Shown in pieces: positions 52,101-62,307 of a stretch of DNA of 64,000 nucleotides. The position numbers and the translations under genes were made by a program. Location: positions 61,817,737 through 61,881,736 of the forward strand of contig OZ022505.1 of the NCBI GenBank assembly GCA_963989385.1. The letters are read 5' to 3'. Below the pieces are notes generated by a model. It was not told the DNA's origin, did no database searches, and was given only the letters and a program-made list of their open reading frames with translations. The number at the start of each line of letters is the position of its first letter. The first letter of the stretch is position 1. The DNA is from Ctena decussata. Lineage: Eukaryota; Mollusca; Bivalvia; Lucinida; Lucinidae.

Positions 52101-52349
52101 ATGCCCCCGAAGGGACTTCGGGTGGCGTATTAAAATCGCACCGTCCGTCCGTCCGTCAGTCCGTCCGTCCGTCCGTAACAAATCGTGTCTCAGCCATAAC
52201 TTAAAAACTACTGAAGCAAATTTGATGAAACTTCACAGAAAGGTAAAGCATGATTAAAAGGCATCTCGCTTGCAAGATTTGGGCTGCCTTGCCCAAGGTC
52301 AAGGTCACAATCAGGGTCAAAGGTCAGTTTAAGGGGCCTTCGGGGGCAT
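52101..52349. repeat. Nested ATGCCCCCGAAGG element with GTCC microsatellite
   Basis: Starts ATGCCCCCGAAGGGACTTCG and ends CCTTCGGGGGCAT; contains (GTCC)n at 52142-52176 and GGTCAAGGTCACAATCAGGG. A common bivalve repeat, nested inside the 3.2-kb TIR element. Confidence 0.8.
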
Positions 52350-53027
52350 CTGTTACATACTGTAACATTTCTTGTTATAATCAAAATTCATTCAGTTTTC
52401 TGTCTTTTCTGTCAAGTGTGCTGGTTATTTGTTTCATCTACCTTATGAAAGAAAGTAAGAAAGAAAGAAGTCAAAAATAATAGTCAGCACTCAAGCGCTG
52501 AAGTAATACAAGCCAACTGACATTTATCAAGTTATAATTAAAAAATCACAAGTCATTGAGCTGCTCGACCGAAATGACTCAAATCTGAGTGATAGTAATT
52601 AGCTTGCGGATCTATTGATGGCACACGCCATCTAATTGTTTTCAGCTCTAAATGTTTTCAGCAAACAATCTGTGATTTATCATTCCCTTTTTCTGTGATC
52701 TGAGTCACAGGATCTGAGTAGGATCGTTTTCATTTTTGGGGGGTCATTTCTCTTGTCTTACAGAGTAGGTTATTGCACAGGCCTGTAATGATAGATTACC
52801 ATATACGTAATTTCTTGTCGCTTTCTATCATGCTGCCGTGATTGAGTCTTGGAAGTACTTAATAAGATTTGTTGAAAAAAAAAAAGCGTTCAAGTTATTC
52901 TACTAATACAAATTTGCGGTTTTGTTGAAAATATCTGATTGTGGTTCTCGATTCTCCATATTTTGTCTCTTTTCCTGTGTTCTCTTTGGTATGGCGTATA
53001 AGATGATCGATGCCATAATAGGGGCGG

Positions 53028-53052
53028 AGGAGGGGGGGGGGGGGGGGGGGGA
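53028..53052 (+). repeat. Poly(G) tract
   Basis: A run of about 20 G interrupted once, capable of quadruplex formation. Similar tracts: C at 56420-56436 and 62001-62033, G at 62160-62175. Confidence 0.9.
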
Positions 53053-53997
53053 GCTGAGGGGAGTGAAATTACATTGATTTCAATATATAATTGTGTTACT
53101 CCATATTGAGGTTTAACGGGTATCTGGTAAAAGTAGAAGTGATGATGATTCTTACATAGAACACATCAACGACTTTTCTTGACGCTTGGCTGTACTATTA
53201 CTGCATATCATGTGGCTTCTTGCCGGCATGACTTATAAAGTGGAAAACATTTGAGCTGGTGCATACATAAGAATTCTATTCCTATTAACTATTTGAAAGG
53301 TATCTTGTAGGAGTATATCTAATGAAAATAGCTATTTTTGGTCACACAGAACAACAATTTAATTTGAGAGAATATTTGCTTGACGCTTGTCCGTACGGTT
53401 CTGTTCCAGTTTTACATGAGGTTTCTTGCTGGTATGAGTTATAAATACCACTCTTATCAGAGGTTTGATGGGTATCAGGTAGACGTGGACGCTATAAAGG
53501 GTCATTTTTGGTAAAAAGAAACAACAGTTTGAGCTCTACGTTTCCTTAATATTTTCTTGACGCTTGCTCGTACTGTGCGTGGTTTCTTGTCGCTTTGAGA
53601 TCAGGGGCAAACCAGGCACAATAAGCGCATTTTTTGAAAGAATAATATTATTAATTTAATATTTAGCAATATCTGGTAGAAACATATATAATAAAAGTGT
53701 GATTCAACACTTCTTACTGTTGCTAGTATATGAAGTATTTTCTTGACGCTAAGTCCAAAATGCCGCTCGCGTCATCGGCCGGCGCGTTTGTTCCATAAAG
53801 GCTCTTTTTGCCTTCTTATATATTATATGGCCCTTGAATTATATTCTAAATATAACTAATGTCATATTTTGTGGAAAAAATAACATACAAATGACAAAAC
53901 ATTACTAAAATATATTCTTGACGCTTCTTGACACTTCTTGTCGCTTCTTGACACTTCTTGTCGCTTCTTGACGCTTTTTAGGGAGACCGCATTCGAC

Positions 53998-54436
53998 AGA
54001 TTGTTGTTTCACTGTGAAGATTTTCTAAGGACAGTAACTCTTGCACGATTTCTATACGACACAAAATAAGTTACGGTACTATTGGACACTGTTTAAAAAA
54101 TACTGGACAGAGTTTCTCCAAGCGCAATAAATAAAAAAGTATTTACGGTTTTATTTAAGACAGTATATACCACTCCAATAAGTCAGATGTTTTTAATATA
54201 AAAAAAATCTGAAATTTGTCAAATCACTTCATTTTTGTCTTTTCTTAAGAAAAGAAAAAATCTAAAATATATCAAATAACTTTAAATAACTCATGGATAT
54301 GCTTAGACTGAGCTAGTACAAGAGGTGGAGGTGGGAGTTGGGGGGGGGGACTGAGGGGATTCTTACTGAAACAAATATTCGTTGACAACTACAGGTTCCA
54401 TCAGACATGCTGAAGTTCTGCTATCAATAGGCTGTC
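53998..54436. other. Upstream flank, nothing recognised
   Basis: AT-rich with short poly(A/G) runs. Confidence 0.4.
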
Positions 54437-56340
54437 ATAGTAGTAGTAGTAGTAGTTATTCTGCCAGTGAAGGCACACCTCCTCTCGGAGTAATCTTCTT
54501 GGTTTAATGCGGATACGGTATGTACAGTTGGTTTCTGCCACACAGGACTAAGATGACTGGTACAGGTCACTCTATTTACACCCTAAAAGACTGCTAAAAA
54601 TCCCTTTTATTCCTGCTGGATTGTGCCACGGTTGACTTTCTTGCCCTTACGATTATTCCTTACTCTTTTAGGTATAACGGCTAGTCTCTTATATCGCTCT
54701 ACATGCAATGAATGACACAATCGTCGGGTCTGTCGCTCAACTCTCTGACGTGCCTCTGAATACTCAACACCACTACCTTTCAAAACACTGCCCCCATCTA
54801 GGATAAACTTAACAAGTATGTCTGAGTGAACAGGTTCCCCAAACTGCTGGACATAGATTCCCAATATCTCTACCAAAGCTGGTTGCCTGACTGTCTCCAA
54901 AGACGCACAGCGCAACAGGAAATGTTCAGTTGTTTCGTCTTCTGCCCGGCACAACATACACATAGGACTAATTTGGTTCTGGTTGAAGGCTGATCTATTG
55001 GTCTGCAAAATGTATGTTCCTGTCACAAGCCTCAGTTTGGTATGAATGCGCGCCACATCCCTGACACCAGCCACTTCTTGTATAAGCGGATGTTTTCTGC
55101 CTGGTATATAAGCCTCGCTATGTAGATACCTCAGGCTGCTATAAAGCCCAGCCTTATGCCTTATCTGGTCCATCCAGTATTCATCAGTCCGCCTCCTCAC
55201 CAGCCTTTTCCAACGATACTTGGAAGGTGGATTGTCTAGAAGATCTGTGGCCTGCGGCAGGTCATACTTGATAAGCAGCTTCTTAATACAGATGAACCAA
55301 CTATTGCTATTAAAAGTCTTCACTGACAACTGTCGCCTGGCAAGCATCCTTTCAACAGAATCTGACTTGAGTCTACATATACAACCAAAAAGGGACAGTG
55401 CGCGCGCATGTATGACTCCTTCCACCGGTATAAGCCCCGACAGAACATACACAGCAGGTTCTGCAACGGTGTCTGGCAAAGAGAAGATCAACTTCAATAT
55501 CTTACGGAGAAACCTCTCCAACTTTTCAATTAAGTGCCTCCTGGGAAAGACCACCTCCAGTCCATACACCAAAACTGGCATAACATATGTCTGCAACAAG
55601 TGGACCGATGTTTCAGGGTCAAGACCGTTGTTGCCATGGAGACCGGCAGACATGAGACTATACACTGTTCGCCGTGCCTTGTCAATGTTGTATGTCACCG
55701 CTGTATCCTGACTGTCCTCCGAACGCAGTATACCCATATGCATCACTTCTTTTACCACCGGCATGACTTCTTCCCCCATTGAAATGGATATATCGGTTTC
55801 TTGTACCCGCCTACCACAGTGCTGAAGGAAGGCCAGGATCACGCTTTTAGTTGGCTGGAGCATATAACGTTCCATCCTACTGTAATCAACAGAAGTAGAT
55901 ATAAGCCTCTGTAGTGCATCCAGGTTTGGAGACATCACTGCTACGTCGTCACAAGCTGCAGGGGCCACACAACAAATCTCACCCACAAAGCATCCCTCAC
56001 CAGAGCCAGAAAGTCTATCCAACAATCCATCTACATACAACTTGTAGAGGTCGGTGCTTAAAATACCACCCTGCCGTACCCCCTGTTGAACGTGGAACGC
56101 ATCTGAGACGGACCCTTCCCACTTCACGACTGACTGAGCACCCTCATGCAGAGAACGTACAAGGGACCACTCCGCGCCATCAATGCCAAGATGGAATAGC
56201 TTCCGTAGAAGGCTGGAATGGGCCACGACATCAAATGCTGACTTAGCATCAAGGAATGCGACAAACAGGGGCTGACGTGTATCTTTATATTCTCTTATGA
56301 CCTCCTCAAGAATCAGGGAACAATTCATAGGCGACGAATT
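54437..56340 (-). mobile_element. 5'-truncated non-LTR (LINE) retrotransposon
   Basis: Minus-strand element: a reverse transcriptase frame, a ~150-bp 3' UTR, and a terminal (ACT)n tract at 54437-54456. It is cut just upstream of RT motif A, where the frame is closed by a TAA (about 56347). Endonuclease and the N-terminal RT motifs are absent, the expected outcome of truncated target-primed reverse transcription. Target duplication not identified. Confidence 0.85.
54607..56328 (-). CDS. Reverse transcriptase ORF of a truncated LINE (573 codons)
   Basis: Motif A is LDAKSAFDVV (catalytic Asp at residue 27), motif B GVRQGGILSTDLYKL (about 83-97), motif C ACDDVAVM (125-132), followed by MLQPTKSVIL. 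Both motif C aspartates remain but the usual YADD is ACDD. The C-terminal part carries a zinc-binding pattern CMLCRAEDETTEHFLLRC (C457, C460, H469, C474), as in several animal LINE clades. The basic tail ends RNNRKGKKVNRGT. The frame is uninterrupted over 1.7 kb, suggesting recent insertion, but the protein lacks endonuclease and the start of RT, so it is not an autonomous element. The clade cannot be fixed without alignment. Confidence 0.85.
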   Translation of the reverse strand: MNCSLILEEVIREYKDTRQPLFVAFLDAKSAFDVVAHSSLLRKLFHLGIDGAEWSLVRSLHEGAQSVVKWEGSVSDAFHVQQGVRQGGILSTDLYKLYVDGLLDRLSGSGEGCFVGEICCVAPAACDDVAVMSPNLDALQRLISTSVDYSRMERYMLQPTKSVILAFLQHCGRRVQETDISISMGEEVMPVVKEVMHMGILRSEDSQDTAVTYNIDKARRTVYSLMSAGLHGNNGLDPETSVHLLQTYVMPVLVYGLEVVFPRRHLIEKLERFLRKILKLIFSLPDTVAEPAVYVLSGLIPVEGVIHARALSLFGCICRLKSDSVERMLARRQLSVKTFNSNSWFICIKKLLIKYDLPQATDLLDNPPSKYRWKRLVRRRTDEYWMDQIRHKAGLYSSLRYLHSEAYIPGRKHPLIQEVAGVRDVARIHTKLRLVTGTYILQTNRSAFNQNQISPMCMLCRAEDETTEHFLLRCASLETVRQPALVEILGIYVQQFGEPVHSDILVKFILDGGSVLKGSGVEYSEARQRVERQTRRLCHSLHVERYKRLAVIPKRVRNNRKGKKVNRGTIQQE

Positions 56341-56347
56341 CCGTGTT

Positions 56348-57072
56348 AATTATATCATCATTATTTACATACAACAAAGTACGTAAACCTAAGTATTGGG
56401 GCACTGAGATATGCTATGCCCCCCCCCCCCCCCCCCAAAGATTTTCCTCACCTCCATATACCCACGGACGCTATTGAAAATACGTGATATAGGACAGTAA
56501 TAAGGTTTTTTTTTCTTTTGTTTTTTTAAATGACCAGACTATGCCATGAGACTATTATTCCCTTGATTTTCCAAAAATATATATTAGATAGTTGTTTTTT
56601 TTTTTGTTGTTGTTTTTTTTTTTCATGTTTTTTTTTTTTGCTAATTTCCTCTTCCTATATACTGTTAGAAAACGATGGTCATGTAATTCAGATCAAAAAT
56701 GACCACACTAAATGTAGACTCAAAAAGTATGATGCAGCTAAAGAAGTGTATTACAAGGACCTAACACAGCATTTTCCTTTATTTTTATTTTTATTTTTTT
56801 TTTATTTTTTATGAAAGGAGGTAAAGTAGGAATGTTCTTTATAATTTTCGCTATTTCAAGCTACACCATAGTATCGTTTACAGGTAGCTACATATACGGA
56901 ACTGAAGGCGAAAGTTGAACATGGAGAGCCAGATGGGGCAAGCAGAACAGTCTGAGTGATAAATGGCATCACTTTTGGCCTGTTGGGGACGAAACGTCCT
57001 TGGACGAAACGTCCATGGCGCGAAACGTCCCGATACCGGTATGGCACGTGTCAGGTACATGAGTATATAAGG
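56348..57072. other. Low-complexity upstream sequence
   Basis: Poly(C) at 56420-56436, long T runs (56595-56640, 56775-56812), and repeated GAAACGTCC (CGAAACGTCCTTGGACGAAA) at 56988-57030. No gene. Confidence 0.5.
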
Positions 57073-57085
57073 TGTCCGAGTGCAT

Positions 57086-57181
57086 ATTGGACGGACAAAC
57101 GGCACCAAGTGTGTGCAACTATGGTTACGTACCGTTGGGCCACTTGGGTAACGTCGATAAGAGAATTGAACTGAACTGAAC
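57086..57181 (+). mobile_element. ~95-bp micro-retroposon (SINE-like), copy 2
   Basis: Starts ATTGGACGGACAAACGGCACC and ends AATTGAACTGAACTGAAC; flanked by a perfect 13-bp duplication TGTCCGAGTGCAT (57073-57085, 57182-57194). About 90% identical by eye to 8326-8420, with the same 5' start. Confidence 0.8.
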
Positions 57182-57194
57182 TGTCCGAGTGCAT

Positions 57195-57626
57195 GAACAT
57201 AATCCACTCCCTCTCTCTCTTGTCCCAGAGATCAATAATGCATGTGATTATCAATAAGCATGTTGAGTGACCTTTATACTAGTCCATTCAGTGTATGACT
57301 CATGAGCTTTGAGTAGTGGTTTGCGAGTTTGGAAATGGAATGGTATAAATAAGAATGATGCCAACAGACTGCAAGAATGGCTATCTAATCAACACTGCTA
57401 GCCAATTTCGCGAGATATAACAGTTAACCAACTATTTTTCTCGAAAAAAATTAGATTACACAAAGCCACGTCCTTTAAATACCAATTAATACTCAGTCTA
57501 ACTCTTTGATTCTGGTATCTAGAAAGTGGCCTTTGAGCAAATGGAGTGTCGATCCATTCCCCGTGGAGCCACAATTCTCAGCATTTTCACTCATGCCTTC
57601 CTTTCTGTTAACTTTAACTTACTTTT
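57195..57626. other. Flank of the reverse-transcriptase pseudogene, nothing recognised
   Basis: May include the worn upstream part of the retroelement, but I cannot trace its frame here. Confidence 0.35.
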
Positions 57627-57988
57627 ACTTCTGATACCGAGGCCCCATTTTTGGATTTACATTTATCAATTTTAGACGGATTTGTTTCATCTAAAATTTA
57701 TGACAAACGCGATGATTTTGATTTTGACATTGTTAATTTTCCGTTTTTGGATGGTGATGTTCCCCGCACCACTTCTTATGGTGTTTACGCAAAATCGTAG
57801 GGAAAACAGAATTTCCTGATCAATTTAAGAAAATTATCATACGATTTAAACGCATTGGCTATAATATAGATGTAATGCGACAGTCTGCATGCGTAGTGGT
57901 TAACCCAATCACGGCTGACAACTTTGCTGTCCTCTATAATTGCACGCCGGTGGGTCGGGGTTCAGACTCTATGATAGCCCCTACATAA
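57627..57988 (+). pseudogene. Reverse-transcriptase family C-terminal fragment with internal deletion
   Basis: One frame reads TSDTEAPFLDLHLSILDGF then DKRDDFDFDIVNFPFLDGD and DVPRTTSYGVY before a stop. The next frame resumes KIVGKTEFPDQFKKI, GYNIDVMRQSACVVV and NPITADNFAVLYNC, ending APT and TAA at 57986. The FLDGDVPR...SYGVY block is familiar from RT-like predicted proteins common in bivalve genomes. The missing middle and frame change show an internal deletion. Probably a Penelope-like or related retroelement; class uncertain. Confidence 0.7.
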
Positions 57989-58998
57989 AGCTATATATTA
58001 GTTGGTTGGGACCGGATGTTTGTCTGTTTCTTGGCCCACCGGGGTTCAACTGGTGGTCTTCTTTTGCTCCAGTGCTACAGTGGTGTTGCTGACGCCCCAG
58101 GAATCTCCAGGTGTCTCAACACGTTTTGGCTGTCGAGTCCTCACCCTTGCTTCATCACGGTCTTTTCTTGATTTTAATTGTTGACCGTGATGACTCTCTG
58201 ATGAGTTAGGGGACCTCCATACGAACCGAACTACCAACTAAATGTGTGCACCGCGGCGGAGGGTGAGGGTGAAGGTTTGGGCCCAGTAAAACCGGTTTAA
58301 ACCCCCCCCCCCCTCCCCCAGTAGTTATTACTGACCGTCCCAAGGCGGTACTTTCGTTGCGGTTGCATTTGTTTTATGTTCGGTGTTGTTTCATTTATTG
58401 TGTTCTCGTTTAACCCTTCTATAATAAAAATAGAAAATAGATAAGAATAGTTGTTAAATGTTTTTCGTATAATTTGCTTAGTCTGTTATAACCCTTCTGT
58501 TGGTCTAAACTATTTAGTTCAATAAAGATAGCCGAGTTGCCACCTATTTGGGAAAGAGTAGCCTGACTCCAGTCGAATCTGTATAATATTCTGGTGGTCA
58601 GATTCGCCCCTATGTTCCATTGGACATAGGGTCTGTAGCCAGACTAGGGAAAGAGCTGCTGACCCGGCTTATCACTTGTAGTTTATTGTTTGTTGGGATG
58701 TCTTTGTCAATCTTTCCCTTTGATGTTGGGGATAGGGTTTGGGATCTGATTCAGTCAGTTCCTGAAGTGTAGTTACTCTTTAAACGTTTATAAGTTATTT
58801 CAAAAATACCGATAATCAGATAAAACTGTATTGGATCACACATGCATGTATGAAGTTTGTATGTATCGTAATCATGAGATACAGATAAAAAAAAGCCAGT
58901 CGACTTTCTTCTGAATCCCTTTTGTATATTCATTGTATTTGTAGTATTTGTATATGTTGCGCTATGTATAAAGTATACGAATAAAATACTGTTTAAAT
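57989..58998 (+). repeat. Presumed 3' part of the same retroelement
   Basis: Includes inverted GACTCCAGTCGAATCTG / CAGATTCGCC and ACCCTATGTCC-type hairpins (58565-58645), and ends GAATAAAATACTGTTTAAATC, almost the same end as the 80-bp retro-insertion at 10286. The poly(C) at 58299-58312 interrupts it. Boundaries are inferred. Confidence 0.45.
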
Positions 58999-59169
58999 CA
59001 AGCTATTTTATGGTATTATTTAACCACTTTACATCAGCAATGTTCATTTGTCCCACAGGGGTGGCTGCTTTGTTGGTATATACGCACAAACTGTTCCTGA
59101 CGCCGATCAAGCACAATAAATAGAGATATTTACTTTTTTTACGTGGCTACCAAATATATTTCACCGAAT

Positions 59170-59236
59170 GTGTTGAAAATGTCAGCGATTTCACGAGTGC
59201 GTAGCACGAGTGAAATGGCTGATATTTTCAACATAT
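59170..59236. repeat. Hairpin with ATTTCACGAGTGCGTAGCAC arms
   Basis: TGTTGAAAATGTCAGCGATT pairs with ATGGCTGATATTTTCAACA; centre CACGAGTGCGTAGCACGAGTG. A typical palindromic repeat. Confidence 0.7.
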
Positions 59237-59524
59237 GAGATGAATTGATATGATATTATTCACTGTAAACAATATCACTTTTATTCATTCTAGGTATGCA
59301 TTAAATTCACTGCTAAGTATAGAATAAATCAGCATAGCGGACTTCATCTTCATCTTCTGGCAATTAGGAAGGCCCGCTATTTATGCGTCGTATAGACGTA
59401 CTCACGTCGCATCGATGTCAATACGACGTCATTTTTCGACGTTATGTGTCGGCTGGGTTGAATGCGTCTGTTGATTGCGCTGTGACGGCGATGGCAGGAA
59501 CAAATTGCCGTGGGAAAGAATGGA

Positions 59525-59715
59525 TGGATAGATGACGTGATTTTACGTCCTTTTTAACAGTATTTCAGCAATATCAAGATGATGGGAGGGGGGGGGTGAC
59601 AATGAAAGGCTGTTTCCAATTGAACCCCGTTTTCGATTGAAAAGATTTTCACCTACGGAAATCGAACTTGGACCGCTAGATCAGCAGGCCACCTCAACCT
59701 ACTGAGCTACCCGGG
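59525..59715 (-). repeat. tRNA-derived SINE (minus strand)
   Basis: Minus strand: CCCGGGTAGCTCAGTAGGTT (A box), CGGTCCAAGTTCGATTTCC (B box), body ending CTGAAATACTGTTAAAAAGG. Same family as 36195 and 48887. Confidence 0.75.
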
Positions 59716-60189
59716 GGATCCTCCCTAGAGAAGAAGGGTCCTTTTCAGGCGTTGACAGAGGAGTATAAAACAAGAATTGTCAGACAACAATAAAGCGCGA
59801 ATCACGAGAGCTTGACTGTAACAAACGCGTTAAATATGGGCAAATCGGCCATGTGAAATTACACCAACTGCAGTGTCGGAATAAACAGTTCTCTTAAGAA
59901 TAATGCAAAACAAGACAATATCAATGTCATGTAAAATATAGGTCAAAGTGACTTAGAAGTGACATGAGGTCAATCACTGTATTTGAATGGGCCATGGACA
60001 TTTGAGCGAAAAATTCAGGACCCCATTTTGGACAGTTCAGCGGATTTAAGGTGGACATTTTAGCGAAATAAATTTTAACCCATTTTAGGAGCTTTACATG
60101 TAAGTTGTACAGGCGAACGGTATTCACATGGAAAACCTTTCTCGTGTAAGATGATTAACTATAGTATGATTTTCAATAGAACTGAATAT
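59716..60189. other. Intergenic, nothing recognised
   Basis: Repeated TTTGAGCGAAAAATTC / TTTAGCGAAATAAATT phrases around 60000-60075 echo CCGCTCAAATG at 61265-61330, perhaps one worn repeat. Confidence 0.35.
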
Positions 60190-60627
60190 TTTACTCAGTC
60201 AGTCTGGTTCTTTTGTCGGAGTATGATGGATACATTGTGGATACAAACCATGATCGAAAAAGTATCCCAGTGGGCACATGACGTTAAAATGACGTCGTAC
60301 TGACGTCGATGCGACGTAATGACGTAGTATCGACGTCAATACGACGTCATGTTGACGTCATGTGCCTGCTGGGATCATCCGTGATGAATTTTGGTTACAG
60401 GCTACATAGTTCCTCAAAAAGTGGTGCTACCATGGTGTTGCACTAAAGCGGAATGTAAGGCTCGCATGAGAACAGATAATACATGTACCACAATCATTTA
60501 TAGAAACAATGAGCATTCTCATGACCAAATTGATCCAGCAAATGAAAGATACTCGTACCATACACTGAACAAAATTTCTATGATTGGTCACGTTTTCCAT
60601 AGAATTAAGCCTAGTATGCAAATTTAG
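60190..60627 (+). pseudogene. FLYWCH-type zinc-finger remnant, split by a MITE
   Basis: The right part (frame of 60391-60627) reads WCCTKAECKARMRT then IIYRNNEHSHD, fitting the FLYWCH pattern W.C....C.AR..T...I...N.EH.HD. The left part reads SEYDGYIVDTNHDRKS, like the opening strand of such a domain, up to 60265. Between them lies a 108-bp MITE (60266-60373), and a stop precedes the right frame. FLYWCH domains occur in animal DNA-binding proteins and Mutator-type transposases, so the source could be either. No intact gene. Confidence 0.5.
60266..60373. repeat. CCCAGYRGGCACATGACGT MITE
   Basis: Ends CCCAGTGGGCACATGACGTT and, inverted, CCCAGCAGGCACATGACGTC. The inside is a chain of TGACGTC/GACGTCA words. 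Inserted into the FLYWCH-like sequence. Confidence 0.8.
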
Positions 60628-60720
60628 ATAATTCTGACTTCAAATATGGAATAATAAAAACAAAAAATTTCTTGTGTTTTACAAACAGCGCAGTCGATGA
60701 TGTATTTGCACCAGACCCGG

Positions 60721-60854
60721 AGGTTATAAAACTTGAGTATAATCTCAAACTCAAAGTAAAGCACACTGATTGGCTGTTTCCGAGCACATGCTCGGAAGCA
60801 GCCAATCAGTGTGCTTTATTTTGAGTTTGAGATTATACTCAAGTTTTATAACCT
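60721..60854. repeat. 134-bp near-perfect palindrome
   Basis: AGGTTATAAAACTTGAGTAT mirrors ATACTCAAGTTTTATAACCT; inner arms AAGCACACTGATTGGCTG/CAGCCAATCAGTGTGCTT; centre CGAGCACATGCTCG. Contains CCAAT (CAGCCAATCAG) on one arm. Confidence 0.85.
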
Positions 60855-61250
60855 CGGACCCAGGACTCGCTGCAATTCGAGGCGTCAATTCAGATTTTAA
60901 TACACAATCATTAAAAGGGGGGTAATTTGAATACAGCAAAATTAAGATTAATACAGATAAAAAATCATGATAAGAGAATACAGATTTTGTGTTCTTTATT
61001 TCCTTCTGAAATGTTTTGATCTTGTGACAGCTTGATGCAGTTTTTATGCGTTTTCGAAACATTCTATGGTTTACAAGGAAGGGGTCGTAACACTGATAAA
61101 ACAAAAAAGTTTTAATGACAACATTCTCTTTTAGTAGCTAAATGACAGTCCAATACTTTTATTACAATAATATACATAAACATTGTTTAAAAATCATATT
61201 TCTGCAAAGTAGAAAACTGACCAGTTAGAAATTTTGTTAAGTGTATTAGA
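60855..61250. other. Nothing recognised
   Basis: AT-rich; no features. Confidence 0.4.
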
Positions 61251-62300
61251 GAACTGGCAGTGTCGCTCAAATGTCCACCTTTTTGCCGCTCAAACGTCCA
61301 TTTTTCCGCTCAAATGACCTGTCAATCCACTCAAATGTCCCGCGCCGATCTGAATGAACCATTACACCGATTATAATACAAGTCAAAGAAATAGTTTAAG
61401 AGATATTGGCTTAAATCACTGAACCATGAAGTAAAGGTCACACTGACCTACAATTAGAATGAGGTCACTCATAGCGTCAGCCCAATGCATTAACTCAAGT
61501 ATGTTGCAAACCCATAAAACAGTGTTAGAGATATTGACTAAAATCACGGGACCATGAAATCTAGGTCACACTGACCTAAAATAAGTATCGTGTCACTCAC
61601 AGTGTCAGCAAAAAACATGAGCCCAAGTATAATGCGAATCCATGAGAAAGGGTGAGAAATATTAGACAAAAATTACTGGACCATGAAATATAGGTCAATT
61701 TGACCTACTGTTAACTTGAGGTCAAATGTCGGGTCATACTAAATCGTTATCTCAACATCAAATATATCGGGTCATACTAAATCATTATCTCAACATCAGA
61801 TAGTCTTCAAGGTATTGGACAAAATCACTGGACCATGACGTAACGGTGCTTGCGACCTACTGTTAGTTTATGGTCAAACATCGGGTCATACTGAGTCATT
61901 CTCCCAAACAATCATGTTCGTACATAAAATAGTCTCCAAGACATAATGCGAAATCACTGGACCATAAAATATAGGTTACTGTGACATACTGTTAAATCAT
62001 GCCCCCCCCCCACCCCCCCCCCCCCCCCCCCCCTCCATGGGGAACATATACTTTTTGGTGTTCATCCTCTCGGCGTCGGCGTAGCTTCTTGGCTGCATTC
62101 TATCTCCTGAAAAGATGGATGGATTTTGACCAAACTTGCGCAGATACATCATTGGATTTGGGGGGGGGGGGGGGGATAATTGATTAGATTTTGGTGACCT
62201 TGACCCTATTTTCAAACAAGAATAGTGAAAAAGCCCCGTGTCGGCGTTTGCATAGCTTCTTGTCTGCACGGTATCTCCTGAAGAGATGGATGGATTTTGA
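61251..62300. repeat. GGACCATGAAATATAGGTCA tandem-unit element with poly(C)/poly(G)
   Basis: Degenerate ~120-bp units each with CACTGGACCATGAAATATAG and TGACCTACTGTTA. Then poly(C) at 62001-62033 and two copies of GGCGT...TAGCTTCTT and GATGGATGGATTTTGACCAA (62082-62147, 62241-62307). Confidence 0.7.
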
Positions 62301-62307
62301 CCAAAAT

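Larger units (their letters stand above)
50766..53989. mobile_element. 3.2-kb TIR element with 8-bp target duplication, decamer-built ends and structured internal repeats
   Basis: CATTCGAC flanks both ends (50758-50765, 53990-53997). The terminal inverted repeats start GGTCTCCCTAAAAAGC after one unmatched base and match for about 70 bp with about three differences. They are tandem decamers of the form AAGCGTCAAG / AAGCGACAAG / AAGTGTCAAG. Further single GCGTCAAG sites lie inside at about 50980, 51007, 51169 and 51199 and, inverted, at 53179, 53382, 53554, 53743 and 53923. There is no transposase frame. An 8-bp duplication allows hAT, MULE or P types; I cannot assign one. The left end lies 350 bp upstream of the ARIH1 ATG. 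Confidence 0.85.

Noticed and set aside
55220..56246. Plus-strand frames of 82-163 codons
   Set aside because: Antisense shadows of the LINE reverse transcriptase frame.
57627..57988. Working host gene
   Set aside because: Frame change, internal deletion relative to the remembered family and no start; a retroelement relic fits better.
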